Assembly (NCBI RefSeq): GCF_023065955.2
Contig: NW_026622963.1
Coordinates: 11,725,001 to 11,789,000, forward strand
Length of the DNA: 64,000 nucleotides
DNA from: Ursus arctos
Lineage: Eukaryota > Chordata > Mammalia > Carnivora > Ursidae
Direction of reading: 5' to 3'
The position numbers were made by a program, and so were the translations under genes. The notes under the pieces are model-generated. The model saw nothing but the letters and a program-made list of their open reading frames with translations. It was not told the DNA's origin and made no database searches. Numbering within the stretch: position 1 is the first letter of the stretch; the number at the start of each line of letters is the position of its first letter. Below, in pieces: positions 12,965-22,509 of this stretch.

Positions 12965-15900
12965 TTATGTTCCATAGATGAGAGAAATCATATGATAGTT
13001 GTCTTTCTCTGCTTGACTTATTTCACTAAGCATTATCTCCTCCAGTGCCGTCCATGTTGTAGCAAATGTTGAGAACTCATTCTTTCTGATTGCTGAGTAA
13101 TATTCCATTGTATATATGGACCACAACTTCTTAATCCAGTCATCTGTTGAAGGGCATCTCGGCTCCTTCCACGATTTAGCTATTGTGGACATTGCTGCTA
13201 TGAACATTGGGGTGCATATGGCCCTTCTCTTCACTACGTCTGTATCTTTGGGGTAAACACCCAGTAGTGCAATGGCTGGATCATAGGGTAGCTCAATTTT
13301 TAACTTTTTAAGGGACCTCCACACGGTTTTCCAGAGTGGCTGTACCAACTTGCATTCCCACCAACAATGTAGGAGGGATCCCCTTTCTCCACATCCTCTC
13401 CAACAATTGTTGTTTCTTGCCTTGTCTATTTTTGCCATTCTAACTGGCGTAAGGTGGTATCTCAGTGTGGTTTTGATTTGAATTTCCTTGATGGCTAATG
13501 ATTTTGAACATTTTTTCATGTGTCTGTTAGCCATTTGTATGTCTTCATTGGAAAAGTGTCTGTTCATATCTTCTGCCCATTTTTTGATTTGTTTATTTGT
13601 TTCTCGTGTATTGAGTTTGAGAAGTTCTTTGTAGATCTTGGATACCAGTCCTTTATCTGTAGTGTCATTTGCAAATATATTCTCCCATTCCGTGGGCTGC
13701 CTCTTAGTTTTTCTGACTGTTTCCTTGGATGTGCAGAAACTTTTAATCTTGATGAAGTCCCATAAATTCATTTTATCTTTTGTTTCTTTTGCCTTTGGGG
13801 ATGTGTCATGAAAAAGGTTGCTTAGGCTGATGTCGTAGAGGTTGCTGCCTATGTTCTCCTCTAGAATTTTGATGGATTCCTGTCTCACATCGAGGTCTTT
13901 CATCCATTTGGAGTTTATTTTTGTGTATGGTGTGAGATAGTGGTCAAGTTTCATTCTTTTGCACGTAGCTGTCCAATTTTCCCAGCACCATTTATTGAAG
14001 AGACTGTCTTTTTCCCACCGGATGTTTTTTCCTGCTTTATCAAATATTAGTTGCCCAAAGAGCTGAGGGTCCATTTCTGGGCTCTCTATTCTGTTCCATT
14101 GGTCTATGTGTCTGTTTTTGTGCCAGTACCATGCTGTCTTTGTGATCACAGCTTTGTAGTACAGCTCGAAATCCGGCATTGTGATGCCCCCAGCTTTGTT
14201 TTTCCTTTTCAACAGTTCCTTGGAGATTCGGGGTCTTTTCTGGTTCCATACAAATTTAAGGACTATTTGTTCCAGTTCTTTGAAAAACGTTCTCGGTATT
14301 TTGATCGGGATAGCATTGAAAGTGTAGATTGCTCTGGGTAGCATGGACATTTTAACTATGTTAATTCTTCCGATCCATGAGCATGGAATATCTTTCCATC
14401 TTTTTATGTCTTCCTCAATGTCTTTTAAGAGTGATTTATAGTTTCTAGAATAAAGGTCCTTTACATCTCTGGTTAAGTTAATTCCAAGGTAACGTATGGT
14501 TTTTGGTGCTATTGTAAATGGGATGGATTCCCTGATTTCTCTTTCTTCGTTCTCGTTATTCGTGTACAGAAATGCAACTGATTTCTGAGCATTGATTTTG
14601 TATCCCGCCACGTTACTGAATTGCTCTATAACTTCTAATAGTTTGGGAGTGGCTTCTTTTGGGTTTTCCATATAGAGTATCATGTCGTCTGCGAAAAGAG
14701 ACATTTTGACTTCTTCTTTGCCGATTTGAATACCTTTGATCCCTTTTTGTTGTCTGATTGCTGTTGCAAGGACTTCTAGTACTATGTTGAATAATAGTGG
14801 CGAGAGTGGGCATCCTTGTCGTGTTCCTGATCTTAAGGGAAAGGCTTCCAGCTTTTCCCCATTGAGAATAATATTTGCAGTAGGCTTTTCATAGATGGCT
14901 TTTATGAGATTGAGAAATGTACCTTCTATTCCTACACTCTGAAGGGTTTTAATCAGGAAAGGATGCTGTATTTTGTCAAATGCTTTTTCGGCATCGATTG
15001 AGAGGATCATATGGTTCTTGAGTCTTTTCTTGTTGATATGATGTATCACGCTGATTGATTTGCGAATATTGAACCACGCTTGCATCCCAGGTATGAATCC
15101 CACTTGATCGTGGTGGATAATCCTTTTAATGAACTGTTGGATTCTATTAGCAAGTATCTTGTTGAGGATTTTGGCGTCCATATTCATTAGGGAAATCGGT
15201 CTGTAATTCTCCTTTTTGAGGGGGTCTTTGCCTGGTTTGGGGATCAATGTAATATTGGCCTCATAGAATGAGTTTGGTAGCTTTCCTTCTGTTTCTATTT
15301 TTTGAAAAAGCTTTAGGAGAATAGGTATTATTTCTTCTTTGAATGTTTGGTAGAATTCCCCAGGAAAACCGTCCGGGCCTGGAGTTTTGTTATTTGGAAG
15401 GTTGTTTATCACTGACTCAATTTCTTCATAATTAATTGGCCTGTTTAAGAAATCAATTTCTTCCGGTTTCAATCTTGGTAGTTTATAGGTTTCCAGGAAG
15501 GATTCCATCTCTTCCAGATTGCTTAGTTTATTGGCATATAGCTGTTGATAAAAATTTCTAATAATCCTTCCAATTTCAATGGTGTTCGTCGTGACCTCTC
15601 CTTTTTCATTCATAATTTTAATAATCTGGGTCCTTTCTCTTTTCTTTTGGATAAGTCTTGCCAGTGGTCTGTCAATTTTATTGATTCTCTCCAAGAACCA
15701 GCTTCTAGTCCTGTTGATCTGCTCTACTGTACTTCTGGTTTCTGCTTGATTGATTTCAGCTTTAATTTTGGTCAACTGCTTCCTTGTGCGTGGATTAGGC
15801 CTGTCCCTCTGTTGCTGTTCCAGCTTCTTGAGGTGAGTATATAAAAACTGCATTTTAGATTTTTCTATTCTTTTGAGTGAGGCTTGGATGGCTATGTATT

Positions 15901-16792
15901 TCCCCCTTAGGACTGCCTTTGCAGTATCCCATAGGTTTTGGACTGTTGTATTTTCATTCTCATTGGTCTCCATAAATTGTTTAATTTGATTTTTGATTTC
16001 CTGGTTTATCGAGTCATTCCTGAGCAGGATGGTTCTTAGTCTCCAAGTGTTTGAGTTTCTTCCAAATTTTTCCTTGTGGTTGAGTTCCAATTTCAGAGCG
16101 TTGTGGTCTGAGAATATGCAGGGGATAATTTCAATCTTTTGGTATCGGCTGAGACCTGTTTTGTGTCCCAGGACATGGTCTATTCTTGAAAATGTTCCAT
16201 GGGCATTAGAATAGAATGAGTATTCTTTGGTTCTGGGGTGTAGTGTTCTATATATATCTAAGAGGTCCAACTCGTCGAGTATGGCATTCAAAGCCTTTGA
16301 TTCTTTGCTTAGTTTTTGCCAGGGTGTTCTGTCTATTTCTGAGAGTGGAGTGTTGAGGTCCCCTACTATTAATGTATTTTTATCTATATGTCTCTTTATT
16401 CTGGTTAAGAGTTGCCTTGTGTATCTTGCTGCTCCCCTGTTGGGGGCATATATATTTATAATTGTCATATCCACTTGTTGAATACTTCCTTTAAGAATAA
16501 TATAGTGCCCTTCTGCATCTCTAACTATAGTCTGTAGTTTAAAATCCAATTTATCTGATATGAGAATTGCTACCCCAGCTTTCTTTTGAGGTCCATTTGC
16601 GTGAAAGATGGTACTCCATCCCCTTACTCTCAGTCTGAATGCATCTTTGGGTTCGAAATGAGTCTCTTGTAGACAGCAAATGGATGGGTCATTTCTTTGT
16701 ATCCAATCTGCAACCCTGTGGCGTTTGAAACCAGAATTTAAACCATTAATGTTCAGGCTGAGTACTGAGAGATATGCTTTTAATTCTGCCAT
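12965..16792 (-). CDS. LINE-1 ORF2 protein (endonuclease-reverse transcriptase), 1275 aa, intact
   Basis: ORF2p nicks target DNA and reverse-transcribes L1 RNA at the nick. The frame is full length at 1275 residues, the same as human ORF2p, and has no stop. The N-terminal APE-like endonuclease shows E43 (QETHF), D145 and N147 (GDLN), D205 (RID) and H230 (SDH). The reverse transcriptase shows D600 (SIDAEKAFD), the [12 protein letters not shown] block near 658-669 and the FADD box at 700-703. The C-terminal cysteine motif has C1130, C1134, H1142 and C1147. These positions coincide with the human numbering, so all key residues I can check are present. The start follows ORF1 by 72 bp. Whether this copy is active cannot be told from sequence alone. 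Confidence 0.95.
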   Translation of the reverse strand: MAELKAYLSVLSLNINGLNSGFKRHRVADWIQRNDPSICCLQETHFEPKDAFRLRVRGWSTIFHANGPQKKAGVAILISDKLDFKLQTIVRDAEGHYIILKGSIQQVDMTIINIYAPNRGAARYTRQLLTRIKRHIDKNTLIVGDLNTPLSEIDRTPWQKLSKESKALNAILDELDLLDIYRTLHPRTKEYSFYSNAHGTFSRIDHVLGHKTGLSRYQKIEIIPCIFSDHNALKLELNHKEKFGRNSNTWRLRTILLRNDSINQEIKNQIKQFMETNENENTTVQNLWDTAKAVLRGKYIAIQASLKRIEKSKMQFLYTHLKKLEQQQRDRPNPRTRKQLTKIKAEINQAETRSTVEQINRTRSWFLERINKIDRPLARLIQKKRERTQIIKIMNEKGEVTTNTIEIGRIIRNFYQQLYANKLSNLEEMESFLETYKLPRLKPEEIDFLNRPINYEEIESVINNLPNNKTPGPDGFPGEFYQTFKEEIIPILLKLFQKIETEGKLPNSFYEANITLIPKPGKDPLKKENYRPISLMNMDAKILNKILANRIQQFIKRIIHHDQVGFIPGMQAWFNIRKSISVIHHINKKRLKNHMILSIDAEKAFDKIQHPFLIKTLQSVGIEGTFLNLIKAIYEKPTANIILNGEKLEAFPLRSGTRQGCPLSPLLFNIVLEVLATAIRQQKGIKGIQIGKEEVKMSLFADDMILYMENPKEATPKLLEVIEQFSNVAGYKINAQKSVAFLYTNNENEEREIRESIPFTIAPKTIRYLGINLTRDVKDLYSRNYKSLLKDIEEDIKRWKDIPCSWIGRINIVKMSMLPRAIYTFNAIPIKIPRTFFKELEQIVLKFVWNQKRPRISKELLKRKNKAGGITMPDFELYYKAVITKTAWYWHKNRHIDQWNRIESPEMDPQLFGQLIFDKAGKNIRWEKDSLFNKWCWENWTATCKRMKLDHYLTPYTKINSKWMKDLDVRQESIKILEENIGSNLYDISLSNLFHDTSPKAKETKDKMNLWDFIKIKSFCTSKETVRKTKRQPTEWENIFANDTTDKGLVSKIYKELLKLNTRETNKQIKKWAEDMNRHFSNEDIQMANRHMKKCSKSLAIKEIQIKTTLRYHLTPVRMAKIDKARNNNCWRGCGERGSLLHCWWECKLVQPLWKTVWRSLKKLKIELPYDPAIALLGVYPKDTDVVKRRAICTPMFIAAMSTIAKSWKEPRCPSTDDWIKKLWSIYTMEYYSAIRKNEFSTFATTWTALEEIMLSEISQAEKDNYHMISLIYGT

Positions 16793-16864
16793 GTTGTCAG
16801 TAAAGTCTTTGTTTGTATTGGCTGTGACTTTCTGTTTTGTATCACTCTTGGGGCCTTTTTACTT

Positions 16865-17767
16865 TTATAGAACCCCCCGTAATACCTCCTGTAGGGCTGG
16901 TTTCGTGGTTACGAAATTGGCTAGTGACTGTCGATTCTGAAATGTCTTTATTTCTCCATCAATTCTGAATGACAGCCTTGCTGGATAAAGGATCCTTGGC
17001 TGCATGTTTTTCTCTGAAAGAGCTTTAAAAATGCTCCCCCAACCCTTTCTCTCATTCCAGGTCTGTGTAGACAGGTCTGATGTAATTCTGATGCCTTTGC
17101 CTTGGTACGTGAGAAATTTCTTTGCCCTGGCCGCTTTCAATACTGTATCCTTGGATCTCATATTTGCGAGTTGCACTATGACGTGACGTGGTGTAGGTCT
17201 GTCATGGTTGAGCTTGGGAGGGGTCCTCTCTGCCTCTTGGACACGAATTTTTGTTTCCCTTGCTAGATTAGGGAAGTTTTCAGCTACAATTTGTTCAAAT
17301 ATCTCTTCTAGACCTCTGTTTTTCTCCACCCCCTCGGGGATGCCGATGATTCTAACATTGGATCGTTTCGTTGAGTCAGTAATCTCCCGTAGCCAACATT
17401 CGTGGGCGTGGATTTTTTTAAGACCATCTTCTATTTTTAATTTTTCCTCTATTAACCCATCCTCCAATTCGCTAACCCTTTCCTCCGCTTCCGTGACCCT
17501 GGCCGTCAGAGCCTCTAGTTTTGCCTGCATTTGGCTCATAGAATTTTTAATTTCTGTCAAATTCGCTCTCATTTCCTCCCTTAGGGATTGTATATTCTCA
17601 GTAATATTTTCCTGAATACTTTTTTCAAGTCTACTCATTATCTTGACCATTGTTACTCTGAATTCCATTTCTGATAATTTGGTTACATCCATATCCGTTA
17701 CTTCTGTGGCAGAGGCCCCTGACTCACTGTCCTTTCTTTGCTGGGGGGGGCTTCTCCTTCTTGTCAT
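16865..17767 (-). CDS. LINE-1 ORF1 protein (RNA-binding chaperone), 300 aa, intact
   Basis: ORF1p trimerises through a coiled coil and coats L1 RNA. The N-terminus is MTRRRSPPQQRKDSE. Residues of about 45-135 are rich in heptad leucines, isoleucines and acidic/basic pairs (coiled coil). An RRM-like domain follows from about residue 145, including the NVRIIGIPEG and ENFPNL blocks, and the C-terminal domain carries ARAKKFL and PARLSF. It ends LQEVLRGVL. The length is a little shorter than human ORF1p (338 aa). The frame is open throughout. It lies directly upstream of ORF2 and about 100 bp downstream of the SINE that splits the 5'UTR. Confidence 0.94.
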   Translation of the reverse strand: MTRRRSPPQQRKDSESGASATEVTDMDVTKLSEMEFRVTMVKIMSRLEKSIQENITENIQSLREEMRANLTEIKNSMSQMQAKLEALTARVTEAEERVSELEDGLIEEKLKIEDGLKKIHAHECWLREITDSTKRSNVRIIGIPEGVEKNRGLEEIFEQIVAENFPNLARETKIRVQEAERTPPKLNHDRPTPRHVIVQLANMRSKDTVLKAARAKKFLTYQGKGIRITSDLSTQTWNERKGWGSIFKALSEKNMQPRILYPARLSFRIDGEIKTFQNRQSLANFVTTKPALQEVLRGVL

Positions 17768-17869
17768 TCTGATGAAGAGAGGTTGCGGGGTTTCCAGAGC
17801 CCAAAATTATTGACTGGGTCCCAGGCCGTGCCCCTTGTTTTATAGGGATCTTAGAGATGTGGGCTTCTT

Positions 17870-18065
17870 CTTTAAAGATTTTATTTATTTACTTATCTGA
17901 GAGAGGGAGACAGACAGCAAGAACGAAACAGAAGCAGGGGAGTGAGAGAGGAAGAAGCAGGCTCCCAGCGGAGGAGCCCGATGAGGGACTCCTTTCCGGA
18001 ACGCTGGGATCACGCCCTAAGCTGAAGGCAGGCGCTCAATGACTGCGCCACCCAGGCGCCTGGGT
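17870..18065 (-). mobile_element. Carnivore tRNA-derived SINE inside the L1 5'UTR
   Basis: The plus strand reads the reverse complement of the SINE: AT-rich tail 'tttaaagattttatttattt' first, then the purine-rich body, then the head 'gcgccacccaggcgcc'. It is flanked by a 12-bp duplication tgtgggcttctt at 17858-17869 and 18066-18077. It is antisense to the window but in the same direction as the L1, between the L1 promoter and ORF1. Confidence 0.95.
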
Positions 18066-18432
18066 TGTGGGCTTCTTGATTTTTCAGCCTGCCTTCTGTG
18101 TTCTGGGGGAGGGGCCTGCCGCGCCGATACTCAGGCAACCCTGTTTGGGTAGAGTCTCCGTGCCCCTGCGAGGGAGGATGGGGATGGGCACTCTCTGAGC
18201 CGGTATTTCCAGGCTTTTGTTCTCTGGCGGCTTTCCCTGGCGGCCGGCTATGCCTCTTCTGAGGGTCAGAGCAGCAGAGGCTGCATTGTCGCAGAACAGA
18301 GGGATTGCGGCCCGTTCTCCACTGATGTTCTGGCCACTTTAACTCTGTTACTGTTGGTGCTGCTCAACCCTGCGGCGTCCCGGGATGTGCGCACCAACTC
18401 GGCGACCCTGCCCTCACTTCCAGGGCCGGCGC

Positions 18433-18524
18433 GTCTCTGTCCTTTGTGTTTCTAATGCCGCCAGCCACCGGCCGCCCCGTCTCTGTCCTTTGTGTTTCTA
18501 ATGCCGCCAGCCACCGGCCGCCCC
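18433..18524 (-). repeat. Exact 46-bp tandem duplication in L1 5'UTR
   Basis: Two adjacent identical copies containing 'ctctgtcctttgtgtttcta' followed by 'atgccgccagccaccggccg'. The plus-strand L1 at 49.9 kb does not show this duplication, so it may be specific to this copy or subfamily. Confidence 0.95.
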
Positions 18525-19129
18525 GCGCGCTCCCGGGTCTCCCGGTCTCAGTCTATGCCCGGTGAGCACACCGGAGTTTCGTGAGAAGCCTGGTGGCGCG
18601 CGCACCCGGTTCAGGGTCTCAGTCTGCTGTTTCGCGGGTGCCGACCGCGAGTCCGCCCGCTCCCCCGTGCAGGTGGCCCGCCAGCCGCCAGCCGCCCCGC
18701 GCGCGCTCCGGGAGTTCCCGGTCTCAGTCTGGATCCCGTGAGCACACCGGGATTCCGGTGTTCCGGGAGATGCCTGGTGGCGCGCGCGTTCATGGCTCAC
18801 CGGTCTCAGTCTGCTCTCTCGCGGGTACCCTCTGTGTGTCTTCCCGCTCCCCCGTGCAGGTGGCTGCCGCTTCCCGGCGCCCAAACACGGCGGCTCCCTC
18901 CCCCTTCCGTTTATCTTCCGATATCCGTGCACGGTTTACAGCTCCCCTCTTGGTACCTCAATACTCAGCGCTGGAGATGTTCATTTGTAGAGATCCAGAT
19001 GCATCATCCTGCGTCTCAGGCTGATTCCGTGGTTATTTAGGCTGGTCTGGTACCTATTCAGCTCGACTCAGGGGACCGGCTGAAAAAGGGGTCCCCTACT
19101 CCTCCGCCATCTTAACTCCTCCTCTATCT

Positions 19130-19147
19130 CCGATCTTCCTACTTCTT
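19130..19147. repeat. Target-site duplication, right copy, of the intact L1
   Basis: ccgatcttcctacttctt, abutting the L1 5' end. Sequence resumes here in the older host L1 3'UTR, ending the interruption that begins at 12666. Confidence 0.95.
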
Positions 19148-19746
19148 ATGTTCCATAAATGAGTGAAACCATATGATAATTGTCTTTCTCTTCTTGACTT
19201 ATTTCACTTAGCATTATTGCCTCCAGTGCCGTCCATGTTGCAACAAATGTTGAGAAATCGTTCTTTTTGAGGGCTGAGTAATATTCCATTGTATATATGG
19301 ACCACATCTTCTTAATCCATTCGTCTGTTGAAGGGCATCTCAGCTCCTTCCATGATTTAGCTATTGTGGACAATGCTGCTATGAACATTGGGGTGCATAA
19401 GGCCCTTCTCTTCACTACGTCTGTATCTTTGGGGTAAATGCCCAGTAGTGCAATGGCTGGATCATAGGGTAGCTCAATTTTTAACTTTTTAAGGGACCTC
19501 CACACTGTTTTCCAGAGTGGCTGTACCAATTTGCATTCCCACCAACAATGTAAGAGGGATCCCCTTTCTCCACATCCTCTCCAACATTTGTTGTTTCTTG
19601 CCTTGTCAATTTTTGCTGTTCTAACTGGCTTAAGGTGGTATCTTAGTGTGGTTTTGATTTGAATTTCCCTGATGGCTAATGATGTTGAACATTTTTTCAT
19701 GTGTCTGTTAGCCATTAGTACGTCTTCATTAGAAAAGTGTCTGTTC

Positions 19747-19945
19747 GGGGCGCCTGGGTGGCACAGCGGTCAAGCGTCTGCCTTCAGCTCAGGGTGTGAT
19801 CCTGGCGTTGTGGGATCGAGCCCCACATCAGGCTCCTCCGCTAGGAGTCTGCTTCTTCCTCTCCCACTCCCCCCGCTTGTGTTCCCTCTCTCGCTGGCTG
19901 TCTCTATCTCTGTCAAATAAATAAATAAAATCTTTAAAAAAAAAA
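19747..19945 (+). mobile_element. Carnivore SINE, young-looking, in the older L1
   Basis: Head 'ggggcgcctgggtggcacag', 'gggatcgagcccc' (B-box-like), CT-rich middle, tail 'caaataaataaataaaatct' plus A run. Perfect 16-bp duplication agaaaagtgtctgttc at 19731-19746 and 19946-19961. Near-identical in type to the SINE at 53382-53584; resembles bear-type SINEs. Confidence 0.95.
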
Positions 19946-20219
19946 AGAAAAGTGTCTGTTCATATCTTCTGCCCATTTTAAGATTTGTTTATTTGTTTCT
20001 TGTGTATTGAGTTTGAGAAGTAGTTGTAGATCTTGGATACCAGTCCTTTATCTATAGCATCATTCGCAAATATCTTCTCCCATTCCATGGGCTGCCTCTT
20101 AGTTTTTTTGACTGTTAACTTGGCCGTGCAGAAGCTTCTTATCTTGATGAAGTCCCACAAGTTCATTTTATCTTTTGTTTCTCTCGCCTTTGGAGATGTG
20201 TCGTGAAATTTATCTTTTT

Positions 20220-20586
20220 AAAGCACTTTTTCAGCACCTACTTGTGCACTCTGCATTAGTTCAGGCACCAGGGAAGCACAGATAAATAACGTCAAGGGAG
20301 CCCAACTCTTCATTGTATTCTGTCTCTCTGAGTTTCATGAATCTGTACTAAACACACTCATTTTAAAAAGTGAACTAGTTCTTATATGGTGCTTTCGTTT
20401 TTGAATAGTGTTTCAGTAATATCTGTACATTATTTTAGTTAATTTACTTATTTTTACTGCTCAAACTATACTTTAAAAAATACAATTTATTTATACTCAT
20501 GTATGGGAAAAAATGACTGTACTACTGTGTTTACAGACATACCAATATTGGAAACAGAATTCAATAATGAATCACTTCTAAATTTT
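20220..20586. other. Intron, unique sequence
   Basis: AT-rich; 20225-20275 faintly resembles an L2/MIR-type repeat (cagcacctacttgtgcactc). No gene. Confidence 0.4.
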
Positions 20587-20606
20587 AAAAAGAACACACA
20601 AACATT

Positions 20607-21280
20607 GGTGAAAATGCAAGTTGGTACAGCCACTTTGGAAAACAGTGTGGAGGTTCCTCAAAAAGTTAAAAATAGAGCTACCCTATGACCCAGCAATTGC
20701 ACTACTAGGTATTTACCCCAAAGATATAGGTGTAGTAAAAAGAAGGGCCATATGCACCCTAGTGTTCATAGCAGCAATGTCCACAATAGCCAAACTGTGG
20801 AAGGAGCTGAGATGCCCTTCAACAGATGAATGGATAAAGAAGATGTGGTCCATAGATACAATGGAATATTACTCAGCCATCAGAAAGGATGATTACACAA
20901 CATTTGCATCCACATGGATGGAACTGGAGGAGATTATTCTAAGTGAAATAAGTCAAGCAGAGAAAGAAATTATCATATGGTTTCACTTATTTGTGGAACA
21001 TAAGGAATAGCAGGGAGATCATTAGGAGAAGGAAGGGAAAAATGAAGGGGGGGATAACAGAGCGGGGGACGAACCATGAGAGACTATGGACTCCGGGAAA
21101 CAAACTGAGGGTTTTAGAGGGGAGGGGAGTGGGGAAATGGGCTAGCCCAGTGAAGGGTATTAAGGAGGGCATGTATTGCATGGAGCACTTGATGTTATAC
21201 CAAACAGTGAATCATGGCACACTACATCAAAGGCTAATGATGTACTCTATGGTGACTAACATAAAAAAAAAAAAAAAAAA
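20607..21280 (+). mobile_element. 5'-truncated L1, plus strand
   Basis: Carries ORF2 from about residue 1148 ([12 protein letters not shown]) to its C-terminus, the 3'UTR and an A run at 21263-21280. Near-perfect duplication aaagaacacacaaacatt (about 20589-20606) and aaagaacacagaaacatt (about 21278-21295), one mismatch. The residual frame (20621-21010) diverges only at its very end. No function expected. Confidence 0.93.
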
Positions 21281-21479
21281 GAACACAGAAACATTAAAAT
21301 ATTGATTGGTTATAGAAGGCAGAGCAGTGAAAAAAGACATTAGCTATCATTTTCATTTTCATTAAAGAGCAGCACCCTCTGAGAAGAATCAATTCAATTA
21401 GTAATATTCATTTATATTGCGAAATAATATATACATAGAAAAGTCAGTGATTGTACTGATTTTGTTACTTTCACTAAGC

Positions 21480-22502
21480 CATTTTATCTTCCTCACACTC
21501 AATGCAAAGAAATAAAGTCCTCATTGTTATTCACAATAAAAACGGTCTTCTTCATTTTGCAGTCCTGGGCATATCACATAATAGGGTGTACTTAATGGCT
21601 CAAGTGGATCAAAGTACCATTTTGATTCTGACCCACTGAACAGAATCTCACGTATATTTGTGACTGGACTAATTCCCATGGGAGCTATGATGTACTGAAC
21701 CATTTCTGTGGTATCCCTAGATCTCACTAAATGCACTGGGTGTTATACGCAACTAATGAATCATGGAACTTTACATCAAAAACCAGGGATATAATGTACT
21801 GAATGGTGACTAACATAATATAATAAAAAAAATTATTTAAAAAAAAGGTATAGGGAAGTTGAATCACTATATTGTACATCTGAAACTAATACTACACTGT
21901 ATGTTAACTGGAATTTGAATAAAGACTTAGAAAGAAAAGAAAAGACCCTACACAAGAAAAGATAACAGTCTGTCCATAAATTATATCTACAGACTCTTTT
22001 GTGTCATTTGGGAAAAGGGACCCTTTCTTGAGTACATGATTACAAGTATTCTTGTGGTCTAAAGATTGCCAGATTGATATTGTGTCCGTTGTAATGAAAA
22101 ACGGTATACTTCAAAATCACTGCCAGATTAAGAAACTCCCACAGTTTGTCTCAGTTCTTCAAATAACAGAGCAAGTTCCCTTTCTAGGCTGACAATGAGT
22201 CCTGTATTGGTATTGTTGCTGGCTATGAAACTCACCACCAAAGGTAAATGATTGAATTGTACCACCTGGTAGGTGTTATGGTAACAGATGATACTCTTAT
22301 TTTTTGGAAGTCCAAGTTTGCTCCCTTGGTCTGTTGCAAGGGCAAAAGTAGATAAGAAAACAGGTCTCAAAGCATACTCTAGAGCATTATCTTTGGCCAC
22401 TTTAATAACAGGAACCCTGTCTCTACCTGTCACAACAATAGCATGGAGCCCTTCAAAACTTGGTAATTTTTTATGCAGGAATCTCTTTAGGCCCTGGCTT
22501 TC
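21480..22502 (-). pseudogene. LAMTOR3: LAMTOR3 processed pseudogene (retrocopy)
   Basis: LAMTOR3 (MP1) is a roadblock-fold subunit of the Ragulator complex on late endosomes and lysosomes. Minus-strand translation of 22490-22128 follows LAMTOR3 from its LKRFL start region (residue 5) to the C-terminal FEELRQ block and stop, with no intron, frameshift or stop: an intronless copy. The initiator ATG is replaced by GAA at the aligned position; an unrelated ATG 48 bp further upstream (22550) makes a 140-codon frame by chance. Several substitutions are visible (for example SDRDG to TGRDR). Sequence beyond the stop resembles the LAMTOR3 3'UTR as I recall it, continuing to about 21480 and interrupted by an L1 insertion at about 21734-21950. 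No poly(A) tract or clear target duplication remains, so it is old. Confidence 0.85.
21734..21950 (+). mobile_element. L1 3' ends inserted in the LAMTOR3 retrocopy
   Basis: Plus-strand L1 3'UTR ('gcactgggtgttatacgcaa', 'catcaaaaaccagggatata', 'taacataatataataaaaaa') followed by a second, older type of L1 end ('attgtacatctgaaactaat'). It separates two stretches that appear to be one continuous retrocopy 3'UTR. Confidence 0.75.
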
Positions 22503-22509
22503 TGGGCTG

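Larger units (their letters stand above)
12666..19129 (-). mobile_element. Full-length LINE-1, apparently intact ORFs
   Basis: On the minus strand the element reads 5'UTR (19129-17768), ORF1, a 72-bp spacer, ORF2, 3'UTR, then a poly(A) seen here as a T run at 12664-12682. Its 5' end is of the carnivore L1 type (GAGTTAAGATGGCGGAGGAG). It is flanked by a perfect 18-bp duplication, ccgatcttcctacttctt, at 12648-12665 and 19130-19147, so insertion by target-primed reverse transcription is clear. The target was an older L1 3' fragment of the same orientation, which continues at 12395-12665 and 19130-20211. A SINE interrupts the 5'UTR at 17870-18065. Both ORFs are uninterrupted, which is unusual and points to a young insertion. 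Confidence 0.95.
17768..19129 (-). promoter_or_regulatory. 5'UTR and internal promoter region of the intact L1
   Basis: A GC- and CpG-rich leader, very unlike the AT-rich surroundings, in the place where L1 elements carry their internal promoter. It holds an exact 46-bp tandem duplication (18433-18478 and 18479-18524) and two longer similar units about 177 bp apart, each with 'gtctcagtct', 'gagcacaccgg' and 'cctggtggcgcgcgc' blocks (near 18527 and 18704). The ORF1-proximal part is interrupted by a SINE at 17870-18065. Promoter activity is inferred from the family; I did not identify specific factor sites. Confidence 0.75.
19130..20211 (-). mobile_element. Older L1 3' end, right part, ORF2 C-terminus (broken)
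   Basis: Continuation of the fragment at 12395. Minus-strand translation gives ORF2 residues of about 995-1275: an open 189-codon stretch from [10 protein letters not shown] to the C-terminal LIYGT (19715-19146), then a SINE interruption at 19747-19945, then upstream ORF2 sequence (MNLWDFIKI...) to about 20211. The 5' end is truncated by incomplete reverse transcription. Not functional. Confidence 0.9.

Noticed and set aside
17208..17615. 135-codon plus-strand ORF
   Set aside because: Lies antisense within L1 ORF1; no splice context or independent similarity.
18581..19040. Two overlapping plus-strand ORFs of 147 and 100 codons
   Set aside because: GC-rich frames antisense to the L1 5'UTR; open because few AT-rich stop codons occur there.
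19747..19820. tRNA gene suggested by the tRNA-like head of the SINEs
   Set aside because: The tRNA-like part is the SINE promoter region with an attached body and tail and target duplications; not a free tRNA gene.
20503..20688. Plus-strand 61-codon ORF upstream of the truncated L1
   Set aside because: Starts in unique intron and runs into the L1; no acceptor or donor sites and no similarity.
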